64,000 nt of DNA, taken from NCBI GenBank assembly GCA_029850585.1, contig JARCRQ010000093.1, positions 1 through 64,000 on the forward strand, in the 5' to 3' direction. A program made the translations under genes and the position numbers. This DNA comes from Sideroxydans sp. GTDB taxonomy: Bacteria > Pseudomonadota > Gammaproteobacteria > Burkholderiales > Gallionellaceae. Each line of letters begins with the position of its first letter. The first letter of the stretch is position 1. The notes under the pieces are model-generated. The model had not been told where the DNA came from. It saw only the letters and a program-made list of their open reading frames with translations, and made no database searches. Below are positions 18,008-26,490 of the stretch, piece after piece.

Positions 18008-18043
18008 GTGGGAGCTTGATTTATCAAGCTCCCACACACAGGA
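18008..18043. repeat. REP-like palindrome between hisC and hisB
   Basis: GTGGGAGCTTGAT and ATCAAGCTCCCAC form a 13-bp perfect stem with a tiny loop. It ends a few bases before the hisB ribosome site. Related halves with GATAAATCGAGCTCCCAC occur near 56817, so this is a dispersed repeat. Confidence 0.8.
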
Positions 18044-18050
18044 GAAAATT

Positions 18051-18638
18051 ATGCGTAGTGCAACCGTCACACGAAATACTTTAGAAACTCAAATCAGCGT
18101 CGCACTGAATTTGGATGGCACGGGCAAGGCTAAGTTTGATACGGGCTTGCCGTTTCTCGACCACATGCTCGACCAAATTGCGCGCCACGGTTTGCTCGAT
18201 TTTGACATCGTCGCAAAAGGCGATTTGCATATTGACGCGCATCACACCGTTGAAGACATCGGCATCACGCTAGGTCAGGCTTTTAATCAAGCGGTGGGCG
18301 ACAAAAGGGGCTTGCGTCGTTACGGTCACGCTTATGTGCCGCTCGATGAAGCCTTGTCGCGCGTGGTGTTGGATTTGTCGGGTCGTCCCGGTTTGGAATT
18401 TAATTGCGCGTTTGTGCGTGGCAGTATCGGCAATTTTGATGTGGATTTATTCCATGAATTTTTCCAAGGTTTCACCAATCACGCGCTGGTGACTTTGCAC
18501 ATCGACAATCTCGCAGGAAAAAATGCGCATCACCAAGCCGAAACTATCTTCAAAGCCTTCGGTCGCGCGCTGCGCATGGCGTTGGAACACGATCCGCGTA
18601 TGGCGGGCATGATGCCTTCAACTAAGGGTTCGTTATAA
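18051..18638 (+). CDS. hisB: imidazoleglycerol-phosphate dehydratase
   Basis: Dehydrates imidazole-glycerol phosphate in histidine synthesis. 195 residues, the single-function form (no phosphatase domain). [35 protein letters not shown] and the second half [16 protein letters not shown] carry the metal-binding His and Glu residues. AGGAG sits 8 bases before the ATG at 18051; the upstream in-frame ATG at 18006 lies before the palindrome and is not used. Two bases precede hisH. Confidence 0.96.
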   Translation: MRSATVTRNTLETQISVALNLDGTGKAKFDTGLPFLDHMLDQIARHGLLDFDIVAKGDLHIDAHHTVEDIGITLGQAFNQAVGDKRGLRRYGHAYVPLDEALSRVVLDLSGRPGLEFNCAFVRGSIGNFDVDLFHEFFQGFTNHALVTLHIDNLAGKNAHHQAETIFKAFGRALRMALEHDPRMAGMMPSTKGSL

Positions 18639-18640
18639 AA

Positions 18641-19342
18641 ATGATTGCAGTGGTTGATTACGGCATGGGTAATTTGCGCTCGGTGGAACAAGCCTTGCGC
18701 CATGTTGCACCCGATGCCAGCATTGTTGTGACTGATGATGCCAAGGTGATTGCTAACGCTTCACGCGTGGTGTTTCCGGGGCAGGGTGCGATGCCCGATT
18801 GTATGCGCGAGCTGGATAGTCGCAATTTGCGCGAGGCGGTGTTGCAAGCCGCGCGCAGCAAGCCTTTTTTAGGGATTTGTATCGGCTTGCAAATGCTGTT
18901 TGAGCATAGCGAAGAAGGCGATGTGGCGGGCTTGGGACTGTTGGCAGGTCGTGTGTCACGGTTCGCACATGGCTTGCAAGACGCGCAAGGCAATCGCCTC
19001 AAGGTGCCGCATATGGGTTGGAATCAAGTCCATCAGAAAAATCATCGCCTAGGCGATGGCTCGTTTGCTCTTTCCCCCGCAAGCGGGGGAAAGTTGGATA
19101 GAGGGATGTCGAACAGCCACGCGCTGTGGAACGGCATTGCGCAAGACGCGCGCTTTTATTATGTACACAGTTATTTTGTGCAGCCTGATGATGCGAGCTT
19201 GATACAAGCGACCAGTGATTACCCGCAGCCGTTTGTGTGTGCGGTGGCGCAAGAAAACTTATTTGCGGTGCAGTTTCATCCAGAAAAGAGCCATGCCGCT
19301 GGCTTGCAGTTGTTACAAAACTTTACTCAGTGGAATCCTTAA
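18641..19342 (+). CDS. hisH: imidazole glycerol phosphate synthase glutaminase subunit, with internal insertion
   Basis: Type I glutamine amidotransferase that feeds ammonia to HisF. 233 residues against about 205-215 usual. VDYGMGNLRS at the start, GICIGLQMLF with the nucleophile Cys near residue 85, and VQFHPEKS with the catalytic His and Glu near 210. The surplus is at residues about 134-159, between MGWNQVH and HALWNGI, encoded by a palindromic repeat at 19070-19093. The active-site parts are intact, so function is likely kept. Confidence 0.93.
   Translation: MIAVVDYGMGNLRSVEQALRHVAPDASIVVTDDAKVIANASRVVFPGQGAMPDCMRELDSRNLREAVLQAARSKPFLGICIGLQMLFEHSEEGDVAGLGLLAGRVSRFAHGLQDAQGNRLKVPHMGWNQVHQKNHRLGDGSFALSPASGGKLDRGMSNSHALWNGIAQDARFYYVHSYFVQPDDASLIQATSDYPQPFVCAVAQENLFAVQFHPEKSHAAGLQLLQNFTQWNP
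19070..19093. repeat. palindromic repeat inside hisH
   Basis: CTTTCCCCC and GGGGGAAAG form a near-perfect stem around GCAAGC. It is read in frame as SPASGGKL within HisH. Same loop core (CCCGCAAGCGGG) as the repeat in the CapD-like gene at 59277. Confidence 0.8.
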
Positions 19343-19352
19343 GGCTTGCCAT

Positions 19353-19470
19353 AAAATCGGAATTTCGTCGCGATGCGGTGTTGCTCACAAAAAATTATTC
19401 CTTACATATTAAAATATGCCGCGTCACAATTTTTTGTTCGCGCCTTGCCTAGCTTAGAAATTCCGATTTT
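19353..19470. repeat. dispersed long palindrome, copy A
   Basis: Outer arms AAAATCGGAATTTC (19353-19366) and GAAATTCCGATTTT (19457-19470) are perfectly complementary. Inside, ACAAAAAATT pairs with AATTTTTTGT around TCCTTACATA...TATGCCGCGTC. Lies between hisH and hisA. The core is shared with copies at 39188 and 40895; the arms are not. Confidence 0.85.
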
Positions 19471-19503
19471 AAGAACTTTCTTTTAATTTTTAACTTTACG
19501 ACC

Positions 19504-20265
19504 ATGCTCATTATTCCTGCGATTGACTTAAAAGACGGTAACTGTGTGCGCCTCAAACAAGGCGAGATGGAAGGCGCGACAGTATTTTCAGACGACCCCG
19601 CCGCGATGGCGAAACATTGGTTGGCGCAAGGCGCGCGCCGTTTGCATCTGGTTGACTTAAACGGCGCGTTTGCGGGCAAACCCAAAAATGAAGCAGCGGT
19701 GCGCAGCATTGTCGCAGCCGTTGGACAAGATGTACCGGTACAACTCGGTGGCGGCATCCGCGATTTGGCGACCATCGAGCGTTATCTCGATTTGGGTATT
19801 ACTTACATTATTGTCGGCACGGCTGCGGTCAAAGTGCCAGGCTTTTTGCACGAAGCGTGCGATGCATTTCCGGGTCACATCATGGTCGGATTGGATGCCA
19901 AAGACGGCAAAGTCGCGGTGGATGGTTGGTCAAAACTGACTGGGCATGACGTGGGAGATTTGGCGAAACGCTTTGAAGACTACGGTGTGGAAGCGATTAT
20001 TTATACTGACATTGGCCGCGACGGCATGATGGGCGGCGTAAACATTCCGGCTACGGTTGAGTTGGCGCGCCCACTGCGCGTGCCAGTGATTGCCAGCGGC
20101 GGCGTGACTAATTTGGATGACGTGCGCGCCCTCGCAGCGGTCTATCAAGAAGGTATCACGGGTGTGATTACGGGTCGCGCGATTTACGAAGGCACGCTGG
20201 ATTTACGCGCCGCGCAAGCCTTGGCGGACGAACTTACGCCGATCAAACTTTCTACGCTGCGTTAA
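19504..20265 (+). CDS. hisA: ProFAR isomerase
   Basis: Isomerises N'-(5'-phosphoribosyl)formimino-AICAR ribonucleotide to the ribulosyl form. 253 residues, TIM barrel: [19 protein letters not shown] with the catalytic Asp8, [19 protein letters not shown] (phosphate loop), [12 protein letters not shown] with the second Asp near 175, and [11 protein letters not shown] near 200. Follows a palindrome, three bases before hisF. Confidence 0.97.
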   Translation: MLIIPAIDLKDGNCVRLKQGEMEGATVFSDDPAAMAKHWLAQGARRLHLVDLNGAFAGKPKNEAAVRSIVAAVGQDVPVQLGGGIRDLATIERYLDLGITYIIVGTAAVKVPGFLHEACDAFPGHIMVGLDAKDGKVAVDGWSKLTGHDVGDLAKRFEDYGVEAIIYTDIGRDGMMGGVNIPATVELARPLRVPVIASGGVTNLDDVRALAAVYQEGITGVITGRAIYEGTLDLRAAQALADELTPIKLSTLR

Positions 20266-20267
20266 TC

Positions 20268-21026
20268 ATGCTGGCTAAACGTATCATTCCCTGTTTGGAC
20301 GTGACCGCTGGACGCGTGGTGAAAGGCGTGAGTTTTGTTTCGCTGCGCGACGCGGGTGACCCTGTCGAAATCGCCAAACGCTATGATGCGCAAGGCGCGG
20401 ACGAGCTGACTTTTTTGGACATCACCGCCAGCTCGGATGACCGAGGCATTATTTTTCGCATCATCGAGCAAGTCGCCTCGCAAGTGTTTATTCCGCTGAC
20501 GGTCGGCGGTGGCGTGCGCGAAGTGAATGACGTGCGCAATCTGCTCAACGCGGGTGCGGATAAAGTCAGCATGAACACGCAGGCGGTGGTCAATCCGCAA
20601 CTGGTTGCCGATGCCGCAGCGCGCTATGGTTCGCAATGTATTGTGGTGGCGATTGACGCAAAACAAGTCGCACCAAATCGTTGGGAAGTTTTTACCCACG
20701 GTGGTCGCAAGGCGACAGGTTTGGACGTAGTGGCATGGGCAAAAAATATGCAGGGCTTAGGCGCGGGCGAAATTTTGCTGACCAGCATGGACTGCGATGG
20801 ACAGAAAAAAGGCTTTGATTTAGCACTCACGCGCGCTGTCACCGACGCGTTAGAAATCCCCGTTATCGCCAGCGGTGGCGTAGGCAATTTGCAGCATTTA
20901 GCCGACGGCGTAAAACTGGGCGGCGCGGATGCGGTGTTGGCGGCGAGCATTTTTCACTTTGGTGAATACACCGTGCCACAAGCTAAGCGTTTCATGGCAG
21001 AACAAGGGATTGAGGTGCGGCTGTGA
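20268..21026 (+). CDS. hisF: imidazole glycerol phosphate synthase cyclase subunit
   Basis: Cyclase partner of HisH; makes IGP and AICAR. 252 residues. [19 protein letters not shown] with Asp11, [16 protein letters not shown], and the second half [15 protein letters not shown] with Asp130-equivalent and [13 protein letters not shown]. The TGA overlaps the hisI GTG start (GTGA). Confidence 0.97.
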   Translation: MLAKRIIPCLDVTAGRVVKGVSFVSLRDAGDPVEIAKRYDAQGADELTFLDITASSDDRGIIFRIIEQVASQVFIPLTVGGGVREVNDVRNLLNAGADKVSMNTQAVVNPQLVADAAARYGSQCIVVAIDAKQVAPNRWEVFTHGGRKATGLDVVAWAKNMQGLGAGEILLTSMDCDGQKKGFDLALTRAVTDALEIPVIASGGVGNLQHLADGVKLGGADAVLAASIFHFGEYTVPQAKRFMAEQGIEVRL

Positions 21027-21412
21027 GCGACGTTTGGCTAAATAAAATTAACTGGTCGGATGACGGGCTCGTGCCTGCGATTGCGCAAGATGCAGCGACA
21101 GGGCGGGTGTTGATGGTGGCGTGGATGAACCGCGATGCCTTGCGTTTAACCTATGAAAAAAACCAAGCTGTGTATTGGTCACGCTCGCGTAAAAAACTGT
21201 GGCACAAAGGCGAAGAGTCGGGACACTTTCAAGTTGTGCAAGAAATCCGTATGGACTGCGATGCCGATGTGATTTTGTTGCAAATCGAACAGCAGGGCGG
21301 CATTGCTTGCCATACGGGACGCGAAAGTTGTTTCTTTAGTAAATTGACAAATGGCGTGTGGACTGAGGTCGATGCGGTGTTGAAAAACCCAGACGAGATT
21401 TATAAAAAATGA
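21023..21412 (+). CDS. hisI: phosphoribosyl-AMP cyclohydrolase
   Basis: Opens the adenine ring of phosphoribosyl-AMP. 129 residues, single-domain form. [35 protein letters not shown] and the zinc site [27 protein letters not shown] are all present. Starts with GTG in a GTGA overlap with hisF and ends in an ATGA overlap with hisE. Confidence 0.97.
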   Translation: MSDVWLNKINWSDDGLVPAIAQDAATGRVLMVAWMNRDALRLTYEKNQAVYWSRSRKKLWHKGEESGHFQVVQEIRMDCDADVILLQIEQQGGIACHTGRESCFFSKLTNGVWTEVDAVLKNPDEIYKK

Positions 21413-21729
21413 ATGACACTTTGCAACGCTTAACCAAGACGCTCGCTGCACGCAAAACGGCCGCGCCTGACAGCTCGTATGTGGCGAAATTATTCAGCAA
21501 AGGCGAAGACGCAATCCTGAAAAAAGTCATCGAAGAAGCGGGCGAAGTATTGCTGGCAAGCAAAGAGGGCGATGCGCAACATTTAGTTTATGAAGTCGCC
21601 GATTTATGGTTTCACAGCATGGTGTTATTGGCGCACCACGGCTTGAGCGCGCAAGATGTGTTGAACGAATTAGCGCGCCGCGAAGGCTTGTCGGGCATCG
21701 TCGAAAAAGCCAGCCGAGCCAAAGAGTAA
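21409..21729 (+). CDS. hisE: phosphoribosyl-ATP pyrophosphatase
   Basis: Hydrolyses phosphoribosyl-ATP to phosphoribosyl-AMP. 106 residues, all-helical MazG-like fold: [28 protein letters not shown] with the Glu residues that bind Mg, then [18 protein letters not shown]. Start overlaps hisI (ATGA). Last his gene of the run. Confidence 0.96.
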   Translation: MNDTLQRLTKTLAARKTAAPDSSYVAKLFSKGEDAILKKVIEEAGEVLLASKEGDAQHLVYEVADLWFHSMVLLAHHGLSAQDVLNELARREGLSGIVEKASRAKE

Positions 21730-21742
21730 AAAAGGAGTAAAG

Positions 21743-22090
21743 ATGAGCGACTGCCTGTTTTGCAAAATTATTCGCGGCGACATTCCGAGCCGTAAAGTTT
21801 ACGAAGACGAGGACGTTTACGCGTTTCACGACATCCATCCTGCCGCCCCCGTGCATTTTATGTTGATACCAAAATTACATTTGGATTCACTGGCGCAAGC
21901 GGAACAAAAACACGCGGCGTTGCTGGGTAAGATGTTGCTGTTAGCACCCAAGTTGGCATTGGCGCAAGGCTTGGAGAATGGCTTTCGCACCGTAATAAAC
22001 ACGGGCAAAGGCGGCGGTCAGGAAGTGTTTCATTTGCATATACACGTCATAGGCGGCGGGAATCTCCCGCCTATGGTAAAGCGCAGTTAA
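21743..22090 (+). CDS. hinT: HIT family nucleotide hydrolase (HinT-like)
   Basis: 115-residue histidine-triad protein; HinT relatives hydrolyse adenosine phosphoramidates. [13 protein letters not shown] with a Cys pair, and the triad [10 protein letters not shown] near residue 97-106. AGGAG is close before the ATG. It regularly lies between hisE and tatA in betaproteobacteria; the link to histidine synthesis is positional only. Confidence 0.93.
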   Translation: MSDCLFCKIIRGDIPSRKVYEDEDVYAFHDIHPAAPVHFMLIPKLHLDSLAQAEQKHAALLGKMLLLAPKLALAQGLENGFRTVINTGKGGGQEVFHLHIHVIGGGNLPPMVKRS

Positions 22091-22110
22091 TTATTTTTAA
22101 GGAGAGCGTC

Positions 22111-22332
22111 ATGGGTTCATTCAGCATTTGGCATTGGTTGATTGTGTTGTTGGTGATTGTGCTGATTTTTGGTACGAAAAAACTGCGCAACATTGGTAGT
22201 GATTTGGGTGGTGCGGTAAAGGGCTTTAAGGAAGGGATGAAGTCTGAAACAGATGCGCCTAAGCAAGTTGACAATCAACACGCTTCGACCATCGAAGGCG
22301 AAGTCAAAGACAAAAATTCTACACACGGTTAA
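22111..22332 (+). CDS. tatA: Sec-independent translocase protein TatA
   Basis: Forms the pore of the twin-arginine translocase. 73 residues: one N-terminal membrane helix ([18 protein letters not shown]), the hinge [23 protein letters not shown] and a charged tail. AAGGAGAG precedes the ATG. Twenty-five bases before tatB. Confidence 0.96.
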   Translation: MGSFSIWHWLIVLLVIVLIFGTKKLRNIGSDLGGAVKGFKEGMKSETDAPKQVDNQHASTIEGEVKDKNSTHG

Positions 22333-22357
22333 GTCACGATTTAGTTCGTGTTAGAAC

Positions 22358-22693
22358 ATGTTTGAATTTAGCTTTTCAGAGTTGATGGTGGTGATGGTCG
22401 TCGCATTAGTCGTCATCGGGCCCGAGCGTCTGCCTAAAGTGGCGCGCACGCTAGGGCTGCTGTGGGGACGCGCGCAACGCTATGTACATGGCGTGCGCGC
22501 CGACATCGAGCGCGATTTAGCGGTTGCCGAGTTTCAACAGCTCAAAGCCAAAGTGCAGGCAGAAGCAGATGCAGCGCAACAGGCAGTACAGTCGCTAGAC
22601 CACACTCTCTCCTCGCAAGCGCAGCAACTCAAGCAAGACATCGCCGCCTTAGAGCAGCCCGCCCCACCTTCACCTAAGTCACCCCCCGCATGA
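22358..22693 (+). CDS. tatB: Sec-independent translocase protein TatB
   Basis: Receives Tat substrates with TatC. 111 residues: FEFSFSELMVVMVVALVVIGPERLPKVARTLG is the membrane helix and Glu/Pro hinge, followed by a long amphipathic and charged helix (VRADIERDLAVAEFQQLKAKV) and a Pro-rich tail. Overlaps tatC by ATGA. Confidence 0.95.
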   Translation: MFEFSFSELMVVMVVALVVIGPERLPKVARTLGLLWGRAQRYVHGVRADIERDLAVAEFQQLKAKVQAEADAAQQAVQSLDHTLSSQAQQLKQDIAALEQPAPPSPKSPPA

Positions 22694-23409
22694 CCACCAC
22701 GGAAAGTTTCATCGCACATTTGTTGGAGTTGCGCACCCGCTTGCTGCACTCGGTGGTGGCGTTGCTGTTGGTGTTTATCGGCTTAATGCCGTGGGCGGCA
22801 AATCTGTACACTTGGTTGGCGCATCCGCTGTTAGCCAAGCTACCCAAAGGTGCGCAGATGATTGCCACCGATGTCACCACGCCGTTTTTCGTGCCGCTCA
22901 AAGTGGCAATGATGGCGGCATTTTTAATCGCGCTGCCCTACATCCTCTATCAAATCTGGCGATTCGTCGCACCCGGTTTATACGCACACGAAAAGCGGTT
23001 GGTGTGGCCGTTGATTTTTGCCAGCACGCTATTATTTTTTTGCGGCATGGCGTTCGCCTACTTTGCGGTTTTTCCTATCGTGTTCGGCTTCATCACTGCC
23101 AGCGCCCCCGAAGGCGTAGCGGTGATGACTGACATCGACAAGTATTTGAGCTTCGTGATGGGTATGTTTATGGCGTTTGGGGTGACCTTCCAAGTGCCCG
23201 TTGCGGTGGTAATTTTGGTGCGCATGGGCTGGGTGACGGTCGAAAAGCTGCGCGACATTCGCCGCTACGTTATCGTCGGCGCGTTCATCGTGGGCGCAAT
23301 TTTCACCCCGCCCGACGTGGTCTCGCAGTTCATGTTAGCGATGCCGCTGTGGTTGCTATATGAAGCGGGCATCATGGTGGCAAGCTGGACACGCCCTAAA
23401 GTCGTCTAA
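22690..23409 (+). CDS. tatC: Sec-independent translocase protein TatC
   Basis: Multi-spanning receptor for twin-arginine signal peptides. 239 residues with six hydrophobic segments; HLLELRTRLLHS near the start, PFFVPLKVAMMAAF, and FAYFAVFPIVFGF are family landmarks. Last gene of the his-tat run; no obvious terminator follows at once. Confidence 0.97.
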   Translation: MTTTESFIAHLLELRTRLLHSVVALLLVFIGLMPWAANLYTWLAHPLLAKLPKGAQMIATDVTTPFFVPLKVAMMAAFLIALPYILYQIWRFVAPGLYAHEKRLVWPLIFASTLLFFCGMAFAYFAVFPIVFGFITASAPEGVAVMTDIDKYLSFVMGMFMAFGVTFQVPVAVVILVRMGWVTVEKLRDIRRYVIVGAFIVGAIFTPPDVVSQFMLAMPLWLLYEAGIMVASWTRPKVV

Positions 23410-23507
23410 GCAGAACGCGTTAGCGGCTTAATTGCCGTGCCAAAACAGCGAAGGTGTTGCGCCACAAATCCCCTATACTTCGCGCGCTTAAAAATAAAGG
23501 AACGATG

Positions 23508-23987
23508 ATGAAAACCCAATACTTACTTGCTTTACTGTGTGTTGTGCCACTGTTGGCACATGCCGAGTTGTATAAACAAGTGGATGCCGATGGGCACGTG
23601 ACTTACTCCAGCGCACCAATAAAGGGCGGTAAAAAAATTTATTTAGAACCGCTGCCCACCATGCAGCCCTTAGCCAAAACGCGTAGCAACAGTCCGAGCA
23701 GCTTCCCCAAAGTAGATGACAATGTGCAAAAAGGTCGCGACGACACGCGCCGTAAAATTTTGCAAGATGAGTTAGCTACCGAGCAAAAACTCCTCGCAGA
23801 AGCCCGCCAAAATCAGGCAAAAGCCGAAGATCAACCACAAGGTAATTTTGTGGCAAATGGTAAATCTAGACACAACGAAGCAGTCGCACAAGAGTATGCA
23901 GACAACCTCGCCAAGCAAAACGAGCAAGTTTCGTTGCATCAAAAAAATATCGACGCGTTAAATGCTGAATTGGCGAAATTAAAGTAA
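23508..23987 (+). CDS. DUF4124 domain protein, periplasmic
   Basis: 159 residues. Signal peptide MKTQYLLALLCVVPLLAHA, then AELYKQVDADGHVTYSSAPIKGGKKI, the DUF4124 core, and a long charged helical region (residues about 70-155) of coiled-coil type with many Lys, Glu and Gln. AAAGGA is six bases before the ATG at 23508. It precedes ntrB by 39 bases; DUF4124 genes are often next to glnL/ntrB in betaproteobacteria. Function unknown. Confidence 0.85.
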   Translation: MKTQYLLALLCVVPLLAHAELYKQVDADGHVTYSSAPIKGGKKIYLEPLPTMQPLAKTRSNSPSSFPKVDDNVQKGRDDTRRKILQDELATEQKLLAEARQNQAKAEDQPQGNFVANGKSRHNEAVAQEYADNLAKQNEQVSLHQKNIDALNAELAKLK

Positions 23988-24026
23988 TACTATTCATGGC
24001 ATGGAACGTGCTTTCTAATTAGCATC

Positions 24027-25061
24027 ATGCCTAATACCCTCCCCCTCACCTTTGAAAGCCTGTCCACCGCGATTGTTCTGGTGGACAACCAGGCGCGCAT
24101 CGCCTACCTCAACCCTGCTGCCGAAAATTTATTCGAGCTGAGTCGCACCCAGCTACTCGGTCACGCCGTGTTACAGGTGTTCACTCATACCGAGCAACTC
24201 GCCAGTGCCATGCAGCAAGCCTTGCACGCTCGCGCCAGTTTTATCGAGCACGACATGCTGCTAGGCACACCCGCGCAGACCAAACTGCATCTGCGTTGCG
24301 CGGCGACCCCACTCGATACACAAGGCTTGTTGCTGGAGTTTCATTTGATGGATCGCACCCTCAAACTGGCGCGCGAAGAGCAGATGTTGGATCAGACTCA
24401 AGCGAATCGTTTGTTGCTGCGCAACCTCGCGCACGAGATTAAAAATCCACTCGGCGGGATACGCGGCGCGGCGCAATTATTGGAACAAGAATTCGACAAA
24501 CCCGCCTTGCGTGAATACACCCAAGTCATCATTCAAGAGGCGGATCGCTTGCGCGGCTTGATGGAAAAATTGCTCACGCCGCAAACCCGTGTGCAACACA
24601 GTGCAGTGAATATCCACGAAGTATTAGAGCGCGTGCGCAGCGTGGTACTGGCGGAATTGCCCGATGGTTTAAGCATTCAACGCGATTACGACATCAGCTT
24701 GCCGCCGCTGATAGGCGACAAAGAACAGCTTATCCAAGTGATGCTCAACATTGTGCGCAACGCCGCGCAAGCCATGGGTGGCTGCGGCAGCATCATTTTG
24801 CGCACCCGTATCGCGCGACAAATTACGCTGATACGCCGTCGTCATCGCCTAGCGATTTTGGTTGAAATTATCGACAACGGTCCTGGCATCGCCGCCGAAT
24901 TACGCGACACCATTTTTTATCCGCTGGTATCTGGACGCGCCGATGGACATGGCTTAGGTCTGACGCTGGCGCAAGATTTTGTCAGCCAACATCAGGGCAC
25001 GATTGCTTTTGAAAGCGAAGTCGGACGGACCTGTTTTAGCGTCATGCTGCCCTTGCCTTAA
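24027..25061 (+). CDS. glnL: nitrogen regulation sensor kinase NtrB
   Basis: Cytosolic histidine kinase/phosphatase that controls NtrC under PII. 344 residues: PAS domain (residues 8-110; VLVDNQARIAYLNPAAENLF), HisKA with LLRNLAHEIKNPLGGIRGAAQLLE (His near 138), then HATPase: N box MLNIVRNAAQAM, G1 EIIDNGPGIAAELRDTIFYPLVSGRADGHGLGLTLAQ. No membrane helices, as expected. 34 bases before ntrC. Confidence 0.95.
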   Translation: MPNTLPLTFESLSTAIVLVDNQARIAYLNPAAENLFELSRTQLLGHAVLQVFTHTEQLASAMQQALHARASFIEHDMLLGTPAQTKLHLRCAATPLDTQGLLLEFHLMDRTLKLAREEQMLDQTQANRLLLRNLAHEIKNPLGGIRGAAQLLEQEFDKPALREYTQVIIQEADRLRGLMEKLLTPQTRVQHSAVNIHEVLERVRSVVLAELPDGLSIQRDYDISLPPLIGDKEQLIQVMLNIVRNAAQAMGGCGSIILRTRIARQITLIRRRHRLAILVEIIDNGPGIAAELRDTIFYPLVSGRADGHGLGLTLAQDFVSQHQGTIAFESEVGRTCFSVMLPLP

Positions 25062-25095
25062 CCGCAAAGTTTTTGAATTTACCTAAGGATTTTTA

Positions 25096-26490
25096 ATGAA
25101 TTCAGTTTGGATTATTGACGACGATCGTTCGATACGTTGGGTGCTGGAAAAATCTTTGACGCGTGCGGAAATCGACTTCAAAAGTTTTCCGAGCGCGGAT
25201 GATGCGCTGCTCGAACTAAAACGCGGCGTGCCGCAAGTGGTGGTGAGCGACATCAAAATGCCAGGCAGTTCGGGCTTGGATTTTTTGCAGATATTGCATG
25301 AAAAATATCCGCTGATTCCCGTAATTATTATGACTGCGTATTCTGATCTAGACAGCGCGGTGTCAGCCTTTCAGGGCGGCGCGTTCGAGTATTTGCCTAA
25401 GCCTTTTGACATCAATCACGCGGTCGAACTCATCGTGCGCGCTTTGGCGCAAAGTCAGCGCAAAGCCAGTGAAGCTGAGGCGGCGGTGGTGTCTAAGGAT
25501 ATTTTGGGACAAGCCCCCGCCATGCAGGAAGTGTTTCGCGCCATTGGTCGCTTGGCGCAGTCGAATGCCACGGTGCTGATTAACGGCGAATCTGGCACGG
25601 GTAAAGAGCTAGTGGCGCAAGCCTTGCACCGCCATAGTGCGCGCGCCGCCCAGCCGTTTATCGCCATCAATACCGCCGCGATTCCTAAAGATTTATTGGA
25701 GTCCGAACTGTTTGGACATGAGCGCGGCGCGTTCACGGGTGCGGCCGCCACACGGCAAGGACGCTTTCAACAAGCCGAAGGCGGCACGTTATTTTTAGAT
25801 GAAATTGGCGACATGCCCGCCGAATTGCAAACGCGTTTATTGCGCGTGTTATCGGACGGCAGCTATTACCGCGTCGGCGGCCAACAACCCATCAAAGCCA
25901 ACGTGCGCATCATCACCGCGACCCACCAAGATTTAGAAGAACGCGTCAAACAAGGCTTGTTCCGCGAGGATTTATTCCACCGCTTAAACGTTATTCGCTT
26001 GCGCTTGCCGCCGCTACGCGAACGTCGCGAAGATATTCCCTTGTTAGCGAGTTTTTTCTTACAAAAAAGCGCGCGCGAATTGGCGGTGGCAGCGAAACAA
26101 TTTAGCGCGGCAACCTTGCAGCATCTGAGTCAGCAAGACTTCCCTGGCAACGTGCGCCAGCTAGAAAATTTATGTCATTGGTTGACCGTGATGACGCCGT
26201 CGCAAAGTATCGAAATATCAGATTTGCCGAATGAATGGCGCAGCGAAAGTGTCATCGTGGCGAGCGGCGATTGGAGCGAGCAGTTGGCACAACACGCCAC
26301 CAGCGCGTTGCAACGTGGCGACGAAGGCATCATGGACCACCTCACCCAGCAGTTTGAGCGCACCCTGATTTTGCAAGCCTTGCAACACACCCACGGCAGA
26401 CGCATCGAAGCCGCGACGCTGTTAGGCATAGGGCGCAATACCTTGACCAGAAAGATTCAGGAATTGGGGCTGGATAGCAAAGACGAATAA
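25096..26490 (+). CDS. glnG: nitrogen regulation response regulator NtrC
   Basis: Sigma-54 activator for nitrogen genes. 464 residues: receiver domain (SVWIIDDDRSIRWVLEKSL, phospho-Asp in VVSDIKMPGSSGLDFL near residue 54), AAA+ domain with GESGTGKELVAQALH, GAFTGA and GGTLFLDEIGDM, and a Fis-type C-terminal HTH (ALQHTHGRRIEAATLLGIGRNTLTRKIQEL). The porin-glnK-amtB promoter in this window (37.8-38.0 kb) carries a fitting site. Confidence 0.97.
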   Translation: MNSVWIIDDDRSIRWVLEKSLTRAEIDFKSFPSADDALLELKRGVPQVVVSDIKMPGSSGLDFLQILHEKYPLIPVIIMTAYSDLDSAVSAFQGGAFEYLPKPFDINHAVELIVRALAQSQRKASEAEAAVVSKDILGQAPAMQEVFRAIGRLAQSNATVLINGESGTGKELVAQALHRHSARAAQPFIAINTAAIPKDLLESELFGHERGAFTGAAATRQGRFQQAEGGTLFLDEIGDMPAELQTRLLRVLSDGSYYRVGGQQPIKANVRIITATHQDLEERVKQGLFREDLFHRLNVIRLRLPPLRERREDIPLLASFFLQKSARELAVAAKQFSAATLQHLSQQDFPGNVRQLENLCHWLTVMTPSQSIEISDLPNEWRSESVIVASGDWSEQLAQHATSALQRGDEGIMDHLTQQFERTLILQALQHTHGRRIEAATLLGIGRNTLTRKIQELGLDSKDE

